From NCBI GenBank assembly GCA_035513275.1, contig DATKCJ010000107.1, forward strand, positions 1 through 26,098: a stretch of DNA of 26,098 nucleotides. The letters run 5' to 3'. The stretch's first letter is position 1. Every line of letters begins with the position of its first letter. This document shows positions 15,646-22,052 of the stretch, one piece after another. A model generated the notes under the pieces. It had not been told where the DNA came from and did not search any database. It saw only the letters and a program-made list of their open reading frames with translations. Source of the DNA: DATKCJ01 sp035513275. Its GTDB lineage: Bacteria > Verrucomicrobiota > Verrucomicrobiia > Opitutales > Opitutaceae. The position numbers and the translations under genes were made by a program.

Positions 15646-16728
15646 ATGAGTTACCAAATGAACGACCTGCTGGAGCTGGTCTGCGAGGAAAACGCCTCGG
15701 ACCTTCACCTGCACGTTGGCCAGCCACCAACACTTCGCCTCAGCGGGAGCATGACTCCGATCGACGGACCGCCGCTCACGCCGCAGGACACGGAGGCGCT
15801 CATGATGTCGATCGCGCCCGACGTGCACCAGCAGTCGGTGAAGATGAACGGCGGTGCGGACTTCGGATTCGCCTACCTCGACAAGGCGCGCTTCCGCGTG
15901 AGCGTGTTCAAGGCGAAGGGCGTGCACGGCCTCGTGCTGCGCCAGATCCCCAACAAGCTTTTCGGACTTCGCGAAATCGGCCTGCCCGACAAGTTGAAGG
16001 AACTGCTCTACCGTCCGCGCGGCCTGATCCTCGTCACCGGGCCGACAGGCTCCGGCAAGTCGACGACGCTCGCCTCGATGATGAATTACATCAACGAGAA
16101 CCGCGACGGCCACATCATCACGGTCGAGGACCCGATCGAATATTACCACGACCACAAGAAGTGCGTCGTTACGCAGCGCGAGATCGGCGTCGACGTGCCG
16201 AGTTTCTCCGAGGCGATCCGGCGCGCGTTGCGCCAGGATCCCGACTACATACTCGTCGGTGAAATGCGCGACCTCGAGACGATCGAGGCCGCGATCAGCG
16301 CTGCAGAGACGGGTCACCTCGTCTTCGGCACGCTGCACACGAACGGCGCTGCAAAGACGATCGATCGTATCGTCGACGCGTTCCCGTCGAACATGAAGGA
16401 GATGATCCGCACGCAGCTCGCGTCGTCGATCGTCGCCGTCCTTTCGCAGGTGCTCTGCAAGAGAGTCGGGGGAGGGCGCATCGCGGGCTTCGAGCTCATG
16501 GTCGCGACGACCTCGATCCAGTCGCTCATCCGCGACAACAAGACATTCCGCATCACCTCGGACATCCAGACCGGCGCGAATCTCGGCATGATCACGCTGG
16601 ATGCGCACTTGCTCAGCCTCGTGAACCGCGAAGTGATTTCAGGCGACGAGGCCGTCGAGAAGGCGCAGGACTCGAATGCCATGCGCGACCGGCTGGTGCA
16701 GATGGGACACAAGCTCAAGGATCTCTAG
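15646..16728 (+). CDS. pilT: Type IV pilus retraction ATPase PilT
   Basis: A 360-residue PilT-family ATPase that powers pilus retraction, underlying twitching and DNA uptake in known systems. It opens with NDLLELVCEENASDLHLHVGQPP, typical of PilT. Walker A GPTGSGKS is at 132-139, Asp box ITVEDPIEY at 158-166, Walker B YILVGEMRD at 201-209 and His box ETGHLVFGTLHTN at 221-233. SIQSLIRDNK at 290-299 corresponds to the AIRNLIRE retraction motif. It lacks the tetracysteine zinc site of GspE/PilB, which separates it from its neighbours. The ATG is preceded by AAGGAAAG at 15631-15638 with 7-nt spacing, the clearest ribosome site in this cluster. It lies between two PilB/GspE-type genes and probably shares a transcript with the first. 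Confidence 0.94.
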   Translation: MSYQMNDLLELVCEENASDLHLHVGQPPTLRLSGSMTPIDGPPLTPQDTEALMMSIAPDVHQQSVKMNGGADFGFAYLDKARFRVSVFKAKGVHGLVLRQIPNKLFGLREIGLPDKLKELLYRPRGLILVTGPTGSGKSTTLASMMNYINENRDGHIITVEDPIEYYHDHKKCVVTQREIGVDVPSFSEAIRRALRQDPDYILVGEMRDLETIEAAISAAETGHLVFGTLHTNGAAKTIDRIVDAFPSNMKEMIRTQLASSIVAVLSQVLCKRVGGGRIAGFELMVATTSIQSLIRDNKTFRITSDIQTGANLGMITLDAHLLSLVNREVISGDEAVEKAQDSNAMRDRLVQMGHKLKDL

Positions 16729-16907
16729 GATCCTGCGGGTTCGTAGGGCCATCTGCTGCGCCCCACACTTTGTCGTTGCGGGGAGCCCGCGGTGGCGGGA
16801 GAAGAAGCAATCCACCTGAAATCTCATCGGGATCGCCGCGCCCGTTTTGCGTCGGGCTCGCGATGGCAAGGCGGGGAGATCGGTGACTTGTGTTGAACTA
16901 ATCCGCA

Positions 16908-18599
16908 ATGTTCGAGAGCCAAAGCCAGTCTGTCTACGAACTTGTCCGCGACCACAGCCTGATACCCGTCGATCAACTCGAGGTGCTCAATGCGGAGCAC
17001 GTCGAGACCGGCAAGCCGCTCGCCGACGTGCTGCTCGACGCGGCCGCAATCGAGCGCGAGGCCCTTTTTGAGCGGATCGCAGAATCCCTCGGGCTCGAAT
17101 ACATGGCGCACCCGCCATCGAGCCTGCCCGGTGACGTAATTGGCGCTGTAAACGGCAGCCTCGCGCGCATGCTCGGTGTCGTGCCCGTGCGTAGCGACAC
17201 GCGCTCGGTGGACGTGTTGTGCGTCGACCCGTTCAACAGCATGGTCGTGCACGACCTCACGTTCGCGCTCGGCAAGGACATCCGCATGGTCGTCGCCGAC
17301 CCGGAGCGCGTGCTCAGCCTGCTGAAGGCGCACTACGGCGAGGACGACGCGTCGATCGACCAGGTGCTCGCAGAGATGTCGTCGTCCAGCGTCAAAGTCG
17401 ACGAGACCGACATCACCGAGCAGGACCTCGAGGCGATGGCGGGGCAGACGCCGATCATCCGATTCGTTAACCTCGTGCTCGCGCAGGCAATCCGCGATCG
17501 CGCGTCGGACATCCACTTCGAGCCGTTCGAAAACGAATTCAAAATCCGCTACCGCATCGACGGCGCGCTTTACGAAATGGCGCCGCCGCCGAAGCACCTA
17601 GCGCTTCCGATCACGTCGCGCATCAAGGTCATCGCCAACCTAAACATCGCCGAGCGCCGTCTGCCGCAGGACGGGCGCATCAAGCTCACGCTCTCCGGCC
17701 GGCCGGTTGACTTGCGAGTATCGACCCTTCCGACGCAGTTCGGCGAAAGCCTCGTGCTGCGCGTGCTCGATCAGAGCGTAGTGAACCTCGACATCAACAC
17801 GCTCGGGATGCCCGCCGACGTGTTCGACGGCGTGAACGAGATCATCCGCCGACCGAACGGTATCTTCATCGTCACCGGCCCCACCGGCTCGGGGAAGACG
17901 ACGACGCTCTACAGTTGCCTGCGCGTCGTTAACAGCCCGGAGACCAAGCTCCTCACAGCGGAAGACCCGGTCGAATACGAGATCGAGGGCATCACGCAGG
18001 TGCCGGTGAATCCGCTCGTCGGTCTCAACTTCGCCTCGGCGCTTCGCTCGTTCCTGCGCCAGGATCCCGATGTCATCATGGTGGGTGAGATCCGCGACCT
18101 GGAGACGGCGCAGATAGCGATCCAGGCGTCGCTAACGGGTCATCTCGTGCTCAGCACGCTGCACACGAACGACGCGCCGGGCGCGGTCACGCGGCTGATC
18201 GACATGGGGCTCGAGCCGTTCCTCATCGCGTCGACGCTCGAGGCGATTCTCGCACAGCGGCTCGTGCGCCGGATCTGCAGGACGTGCCGGCAACCCTTCG
18301 CGCCGAGTTTGCAGATGATCGCGCAACTTGGACTCTCGTCCGGTGAGTCGGACGCGAAACCGTTCTTCTACGGCAAAGGTTGCGTCGCCTGCAACCAGAC
18401 CGGCTACAAGGGCCGCATGGGCATCTACGAGTTCCTGCGCGTATCCGATGCAGTTCGCGACCTGATCACCAAGCGCGCACCGACCCTCATGATTCGCCAG
18501 AAGTCGCTCGAGCAGGGCATGCGCACGCTCCGCGAAGACGGCCAGCGAGCCATCTTCGACGGCGCCTCGACCATCGAGGAAGTGCTGAAATACACGTAG
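16908..18599 (+). CDS. GspE/PilB-type secretion/pilus assembly ATPase 2
   Basis: A 563-residue paralogue of the ATPase at 13886-15628. The N-terminal domain (1-140) carries LIPVDQLEVLN and a second copy of the GspE-N-like fold. The catalytic half has ASDIHFEPFE (199-208), Walker A GPTGSGKT (324-331), Asp box TAEDPVEY (350-357), RQDPDVIMVGEIRD (384-397) and His box LTGHLVLSTLHTND (409-422). The zinc site is CRTC (457-460) plus CVAC (492-495). Unlike paralogue 1 it keeps the usual RQDPD, so it looks the more canonical extension ATPase. It starts at ATG 16908 after a 179-bp gap from pilT and may have its own promoter. One of the pair may serve pilus assembly and the other a type II-like secretion route; this is inference. 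Confidence 0.93.
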   Translation: MFESQSQSVYELVRDHSLIPVDQLEVLNAEHVETGKPLADVLLDAAAIEREALFERIAESLGLEYMAHPPSSLPGDVIGAVNGSLARMLGVVPVRSDTRSVDVLCVDPFNSMVVHDLTFALGKDIRMVVADPERVLSLLKAHYGEDDASIDQVLAEMSSSSVKVDETDITEQDLEAMAGQTPIIRFVNLVLAQAIRDRASDIHFEPFENEFKIRYRIDGALYEMAPPPKHLALPITSRIKVIANLNIAERRLPQDGRIKLTLSGRPVDLRVSTLPTQFGESLVLRVLDQSVVNLDINTLGMPADVFDGVNEIIRRPNGIFIVTGPTGSGKTTTLYSCLRVVNSPETKLLTAEDPVEYEIEGITQVPVNPLVGLNFASALRSFLRQDPDVIMVGEIRDLETAQIAIQASLTGHLVLSTLHTNDAPGAVTRLIDMGLEPFLIASTLEAILAQRLVRRICRTCRQPFAPSLQMIAQLGLSSGESDAKPFFYGKGCVACNQTGYKGRMGIYEFLRVSDAVRDLITKRAPTLMIRQKSLEQGMRTLREDGQRAIFDGASTIEEVLKYT

Positions 18600-18688
18600 G
18601 TGAAGCCTCTGAAGGTAGGGCGCGACCGCCTGCAGTGAACTCGTCGAATCCGCTGGGCACGCAGGCCCGGTGCCTTTGCTGGTGCTGT

Positions 18689-18725
18689 GGTGGGGCGGCT
18701 TGTCCTTTGGACAACGCGCCCCACC
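18689..18725. repeat. Long imperfect palindrome (17-bp arms) between the pilus ATPase and oxidoreductase genes
   Basis: GGTGGGGCGGCTTGTCC at 18689-18705 pairs with 18709-18725 at 15 of 17 positions, with a TTT loop; the mismatch is a GC/CG swap in the middle. The arm resembles GGTGGGGCGCGTTGTCC, a REP-like element I recall from Opitutaceae-type genomes. No T-run follows, so simple intrinsic termination is unlikely. The rest of the 193-bp spacer contains GGTAGGGCGCGACC near 18614-18627 and no gene. Confidence 0.75.
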
Positions 18726-18792
18726 TCGGAGTGACTGAGCGAGAATTCACCCGAGCGTTGCGCGATTGGCGCGCCGCTGTTTGGTTCGACGC

Positions 18793-19851
18793 ATGACAGC
18801 GAAGACACTTCGGATCGGCTTCGTCGGTGCGGGTGGCAACACGCGCGCGAGGCACCTGCCGCTCCTGAAGAGGATTCCGGGCGTTGAACTGGTCGCGGTG
18901 GCGAACCGCACTCGCGAGTCGGCAGCGAAGGTCGCGACCGAATTTGGCATCGCACGGGTCGAAGATGACTGGCGTGCGGTCGTTGAAGCGTCCGATGTCG
19001 ATGCGGTCGTCATCGGAACTTGGCCCTACCTCCATGCGGAAGTCACGATCGCCGCTCTCCGCGCGGGCAAGCATGTGTTGACCGAGGCGCGCATGGCGCG
19101 CGATGCCGCCGAGGCCGGACTGATGCTCGCGGAAAGTCGCGGACATCCTGCGCTCGTTGCGCAGATTGTGCCGTCGCCGTTCTCTTTGGATGTCGACTCG
19201 ACCGTCGCGGATATCCTGGAGCGCGGCGAGATTGGACGCATCCGGGAGGTCGTGCTCGTTCACACCACGGCGTCGGTTGCGGACTCCGCGGCGAGGCAGA
19301 CATGGCGTCAGGACTTCGAACTGAGCGGCTTCAACACACTTACGCTCGGCATCTACTACGAGATCGCGCAGCGATGGCTGCGCCGCGATCCTGAGACGAT
19401 TATCGCCGACGCGGCCGTGCACACACCGAGCCGGCCGGCGGTGGAGGGACAAGGCATGGCGGAGATTCAAATCCCCGATAGCGTGACGTTCTCGGGCCAG
19501 TATGCGGCGGATGCCGCGGTTTTCGCGCCAGGAGCGCGGATCGTCGGACATTTCAGCGGAGTCGAGCGTGGTCAGCCGCGAAACGAGGTGCGGGTGAACG
19601 GGGAGAAGGGCACGCTGCGTTTCGACGTCGGCCGGCAGGAGCTATTCATCACAACGGAGGGTGCTGAGCAGACGGCGAACGTGCCGGCGGAAGCCCGGCG
19701 TGGCTGGAGGGTGGAAGAGGATTTCGTCGAGAGCATCCGCACGGGTGCGCCGGTGAGGCTCACAGACTTCGCGAGCGGTCTACGCTACATGCGGGTGACC
19801 GAGGCGATTTGGCGCTCGTGGAGCGAGGGCGGAGTGCGGACGAAGGTTTGA
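18793..19851 (+). CDS. Gfo/Idh/MocA-family oxidoreductase without the EKP lysine
   Basis: A 352-residue NAD(P)-dependent oxidoreductase-like protein. The N-terminal Rossmann fold has IGFVGAGGNTRARHLP (8-23), VELVAVANRTRESAAKVA (31-48) and DAVVIGTWPYLHAEVTIAALRAGKHVLTEARMA (70-102). Most members have an EKP motif after 'GKHV', whose lysine acts in catalysis; here it reads TEAR (97-100), so that Lys is replaced. The C-terminal alpha/beta domain continues to residue 352 with WRQDFELSGFNTLTLGIYYE and GEKGTLRFDVG. The ATG at 18793 is chosen because the Rossmann motif begins right there. It is flanked by palindromic spacers and seems monocistronic. The substrate is unknown; sugars, inositols or related compounds are typical of the family, but loss of the lysine suggests a non-standard or non-redox role. 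Confidence 0.88.
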   Translation: MTAKTLRIGFVGAGGNTRARHLPLLKRIPGVELVAVANRTRESAAKVATEFGIARVEDDWRAVVEASDVDAVVIGTWPYLHAEVTIAALRAGKHVLTEARMARDAAEAGLMLAESRGHPALVAQIVPSPFSLDVDSTVADILERGEIGRIREVVLVHTTASVADSAARQTWRQDFELSGFNTLTLGIYYEIAQRWLRRDPETIIADAAVHTPSRPAVEGQGMAEIQIPDSVTFSGQYAADAAVFAPGARIVGHFSGVERGQPRNEVRVNGEKGTLRFDVGRQELFITTEGAEQTANVPAEARRGWRVEEDFVESIRTGAPVRLTDFASGLRYMRVTEAIWRSWSEGGVRTKV

Positions 19852-19893
19852 AAGTGGGGCGGGGCTTTGACCCGCCGCGGATGGCTTGCCTTC

Positions 19894-19910
19894 GCAGGTC
19901 AGAGACCTGC
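19894..19910. repeat. REP-like palindrome GCAGGTC-AGA-GACCTGC
   Basis: Perfect 7-bp arms at 19894-19900 and 19904-19910 flank AGA, set within CTTCGCAGGTC...GACCTGCGCTACC. I recall close variants as dispersed intergenic repeats in verrucomicrobial genomes. It lies between convergent genes, followed by the stop of the next gene at 19920, and could also help end transcripts. Confidence 0.7.
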
Positions 19911-19919
19911 GCTACCCTA

Positions 19920-20270
19920 CTACTCGCCGCCGATCCAGACTGCGACGGCGATGCTCGCGGCGAGGAGCAGCGTCACGATGATCACATAGATGAAACAACC
20001 GCGTCGGACTTCGTTGCGGATCGAGCCCGGGTCGATTTCGGGCAGCACGAGCTCGGGGATCGATCCAGATGCGACAGGCGCTGGAATCGCACCAACCGGC
20101 ACATGAGGCGGTGGCATCGGTTTCGACGTTGAAACCGGAGGCGGCGGCACGAGCGGAATCGCGGCTGGGGACGACTGGCCGGGTGAGCGTGCGATTTGCT
20201 CGTCGAGCCAACGAAGATGTGCGGCGACCAGCTCGCGTTGTCGGCGCAGTTCTCCGTTGGGGTCTTCCAT
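19920..20270 (-). CDS. Small protein with proline-rich linker and C-terminal membrane anchor (116 aa)
   Basis: I do not recognise the family. The product starts MEDPNGELRRQRELVAAHLRWLDEQIARS, an amphipathic helix about residues 5-28, continues with a Pro-rich linker (LVPPPPVSTSKPMPPPHVPVG), then an Ile/Val-rich segment and a C-terminal membrane helix near CFIYVIIVTLLLAASIAVAVWIGG, ending within two residues of it. This tail-anchored layout suggests a cytoplasmic coiled segment tethered to the inner membrane. Start 20270 is tentative: in-frame ATGs at 20282 and 20324 also exist and no Shine-Dalgarno site is clear. It lies head to head with the ribosomal protein operon across a repeat spacer. 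Confidence 0.6.
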   Translation of the reverse strand: MEDPNGELRRQRELVAAHLRWLDEQIARSPGQSSPAAIPLVPPPPVSTSKPMPPPHVPVGAIPAPVASGSIPELVLPEIDPGSIRNEVRRGCFIYVIIVTLLLAASIAVAVWIGGE

Positions 20271-20347
20271 CAAGGGCAGCATTGAAAGCGGTGTTTGTGA
20301 GGCAAGCCGGGAAACGGCGGACACGAGGCGACGGAATCGGAATGGCC

Positions 20348-20490
20348 ACCACGAAAGATACGAAACACACGAAAGACGGATATGGAATCGATGAGATGTC
20401 CGGCGAGTGAACGTTCCAGGCGAATCGCTGATCCCGCAAAATGGATCTCACTCTGGGTTCCGTTTTCGTGCCTTTCGTGTGTTTCGTGGT
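20348..20490. repeat. Inverted pair of ACGAAA triple-repeat arms (MITE/REP-like)
   Basis: The left arm at 20348-20380 contains three 9-nt units ending ACGAAA (ACCACGAAA, GATACGAAA, CACACGAAA) followed by ACGGA. The right arm, read on the minus strand from 20490 to 20459, gives ACCACGAAA, CACACGAAA, GGCACGAAA, then ACGGA. About 78 bp separates the arms. The same arms translate as TTKDTKHTK-like peptides in spurious reading frames. I recall this repeat class as widespread in verrucomicrobial and planctomycete intergenic DNA. It occupies much of the 297-bp spacer and does not contain a gene. Confidence 0.8.
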
Positions 20491-20514
20491 TAAGCCCTCC
20501 GGTCCATCCGCAGA

Positions 20515-20543
20515 CAAAAAAGGCGCTCCATCCGGAGCGCCTT
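20515..20543 (-). terminator. Rho-independent terminator of the rplU-rpmA operon
   Basis: On the minus strand AAGGCGCTCC (20543-20534) pairs with GGAGCGCCTT (20529-20520), with loop GGAT, followed by a run of Ts at 20519-20515. The 10-bp stem lies 24 bp past the rpmA stop codon, giving a textbook end to the ribosomal protein transcript. Confidence 0.93.
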
Positions 20544-20567
20544 GAAAATCGATCGGTGGACTGCGAC

Positions 20568-20813
20568 TCAGCCGACGCTGACGCTGACGCTGCGGTGTGC
20601 CTTGTCGAAGGTCACGATGCCGTCCTTGAGGGCGAAGAGCGTGAAGTCGCGGCCGAGGCCGACGTTGTTACCCGGGTGGATCTTCGTGCCGCGCTGGCGC
20701 ATGATGATCGTGCCAGCGAGGACCGTCTGTCCGCCAAAACGCTTCACGCCGAGGCGCTTTGAGACGCTGTCGCGGCCGTTGGATGATGTGCCCTGACCTT
20801 TCTTGTGTGCCAT
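20568..20813 (-). CDS. rpmA: 50S ribosomal protein L27
   Basis: An 81-residue ribosomal protein of the large subunit near the peptidyl transferase centre. It opens MAHKKGQGTSSNGRDS, the highly conserved L27 N-terminus without the cleavable extension seen in Firmicutes, and contains GVKRFGGQTVLAGTIIMRQRGT and HPGNNVGLGRDFTLFAL. It starts 9 bp after rplU, with AAGG about 7 nt upstream of its ATG. It ends just before a strong intrinsic terminator. Length is normal. Confidence 0.97.
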   Translation of the reverse strand: MAHKKGQGTSSNGRDSVSKRLGVKRFGGQTVLAGTIIMRQRGTKIHPGNNVGLGRDFTLFALKDGIVTFDKAHRSVSVSVG

Positions 20814-20822
20814 CGAAGTGCC

Positions 20823-21137
20823 TTATCCCTGAATGGAATTGATTTTGATAACCGAGAGCTCCTGACGGTGCCCGCGGGTGCGCTCGTAGCCCTTGCGCTT
20901 GTGCTTTTTGAAAATCTTCACCTTCTTGCCGCGCTTGTTCTCGAGAATCGTGGCGGAAACCGAGGCACCCTTGATGGTCGGCGTGCCGACTTGGATCGAT
21001 TCTCCCTCGCCCAAGGTGAGGACGTCGGTGATCTCAACGGTAGAGCCTTTCTCCGTGTTTGGGAAGCGGTTGATGATCAGCACGTCACCCTCCGTGACGT
21101 TGAACTGACGGCCCTGGGACTTGATAGTGGCTTTCAT
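20823..21137 (-). CDS. rplU: 50S ribosomal protein L21
   Basis: A 104-residue large-subunit protein. It starts MKATIKSQGRQFNVTEGDVL and has the C-terminal KIFKKHKRKGYERTRGHRQELSVIKI that binds 23S rRNA, typical of L21. The ATG at 21137 was chosen over the open frame to 21179, since L21 is about 103 residues long and begins here. It heads the rplU-rpmA operon. The 89 bp before it (21138-21226) follow the coiled-coil gene on the same strand and could hold a promoter, but no clear one is visible. Confidence 0.97.
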   Translation of the reverse strand: MKATIKSQGRQFNVTEGDVLIINRFPNTEKGSTVEITDVLTLGEGESIQVGTPTIKGASVSATILENKRGKKVKIFKKHKRKGYERTRGHRQELSVIKINSIQG

Positions 21138-21226
21138 TGGAAAAACGGTGAAGGAAAGGCCTTTGGGAGGCGGAAGCAAGAGAGAATTTGCCCGACGGGC
21201 GGGCCCTGCAGTGAGCGGATGCGATG

Positions 21227-21931
21227 CTACGGCTTCGCGGGCTCGGCTCCTTCAGGCTCTGCCTCCGGCGCAATCGGCTCAGCGAGTATCGCGGCGTTGT
21301 AGACCTCGACATGCATGTAGTAGTGGCGGCGGCGCTTGTAGTCGTCGGGGTAAACGATCCGGCTCATGAGCGAATTTGCGCGGGCGAGCGCGTCGAGATC
21401 GGCCTGCCGGCGCAGTGCCTCGAGGCGTGAACGCTCACGGTCCTCGGCGAGGAGGCGGTCCCGCTCGCGCGCGCGGGCGTCGTCCTCAACCTTCTTGATC
21501 GCGGCGAGGCGGGCTTCCTCGGCTTCGCGTGCCTCGCGCTCGCGAGTTGCAGCGACCGCGCGCGCCTCGGCGTCGGCGCGCTCCTTGGCGATGCGTGCGG
21601 TCTCCTTCTCGGCGGCCACGCGCGCAGCTTCCTTCTCGGCAGCGATGCGTGCGGCCTCCATTTGCACCTTGATTCGGCTCTCCTCGGCGGCCTTCGCCGC
21701 GGCAGCTTCAGCCTCCTCGGCTGCGCGGGCGTCGGCGAGGCGCCTGGCCTCGGCTTCGGCTTCGGCTTTGCGCGCGGCTTCGATACGCTGTTGTTCGACA
21801 AGGTCGGCCTCGCGGGCGATGCGCTGGGCCTCGGCCTCGCGCTTCGAGTTCGCTTGGTAGCCCCTGTAGATGAAAAATCCGGCAAGAAGCAGAACGATGA
21901 CTGCGATGGTGATGATAACTGTGCGTTTCAT
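21227..21931 (-). CDS. Membrane-anchored Ala/Glu/Arg-rich coiled-coil protein (234 aa)
   Basis: The family is not recognised. The protein begins MKRTVIITIAVIVLLLAGFFIYRGYQ, a single N-terminal membrane helix (about residues 5-22) with a positive start. Residues 30-190 form a long, highly charged helix of A/E/R/K with repeated units such as ARRLADARAAEEAEA and AEKEAARVAAEKETARIA; it would be a coiled coil or single alpha-helix. The C-terminus is globular: LMSRIVYPDDYKRRRHYYMHVEVYNAA, then an acidic/proline tail. The layout recalls the TolA middle domain, but no TolA C-terminal domain is present and no tol/pal genes are nearby. ATG 21931 directly precedes the membrane helix; the frame stays open upstream to 22243 with no good protein features. 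Possible envelope or structural role, unproven. Confidence 0.72.
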   Translation of the reverse strand: MKRTVIITIAVIVLLLAGFFIYRGYQANSKREAEAQRIAREADLVEQQRIEAARKAEAEAEARRLADARAAEEAEAAAAKAAEESRIKVQMEAARIAAEKEAARVAAEKETARIAKERADAEARAVAATREREAREAEEARLAAIKKVEDDARARERDRLLAEDRERSRLEALRRQADLDALARANSLMSRIVYPDDYKRRRHYYMHVEVYNAAILAEPIAPEAEPEGAEPAKP

Positions 21932-22052
21932 GATGGGTGAGGTCCTCGAAGTCCCGTTTGGAGGCGTCTCGTTATAGGACTCAGAACGCGTCCATCGCAA
22001 GACGTTCCAATAATTTCCCAAAGCGTTCACACTCCAGCCCAATGCGCGCAAC

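Noticed and set aside
16832..16864. Hairpin ATCGCCGCGCCCG / CGGGCTCGCGAT upstream of the second GspE-like gene
   Set aside because: Arms pair only with an indel and no T-run follows; too weak to call a terminator or repeat with confidence.
9504..18599. comM plus pilus ATPases as a complete competence system
   Set aside because: There is no comEA, comEC, dprA, pilin, PilC, PilD or secretin gene in view; proximity alone does not show competence.
20348..20490. Possible CRISPR-like spacing from repeated ACGAAA units
   Set aside because: Units are 9 nt, contiguous, only three per arm and inverted between arms; there are no 25-45 nt spacers and no cas genes.
19912..20517. Open frames (also 20069-20410) containing TTKHTKGTK/TTKDTKHTK peptides
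   Set aside because: The peptides are translations of the ACGAAA inverted repeat, not of a gene; the true small gene is at 19920-20270 in another frame.
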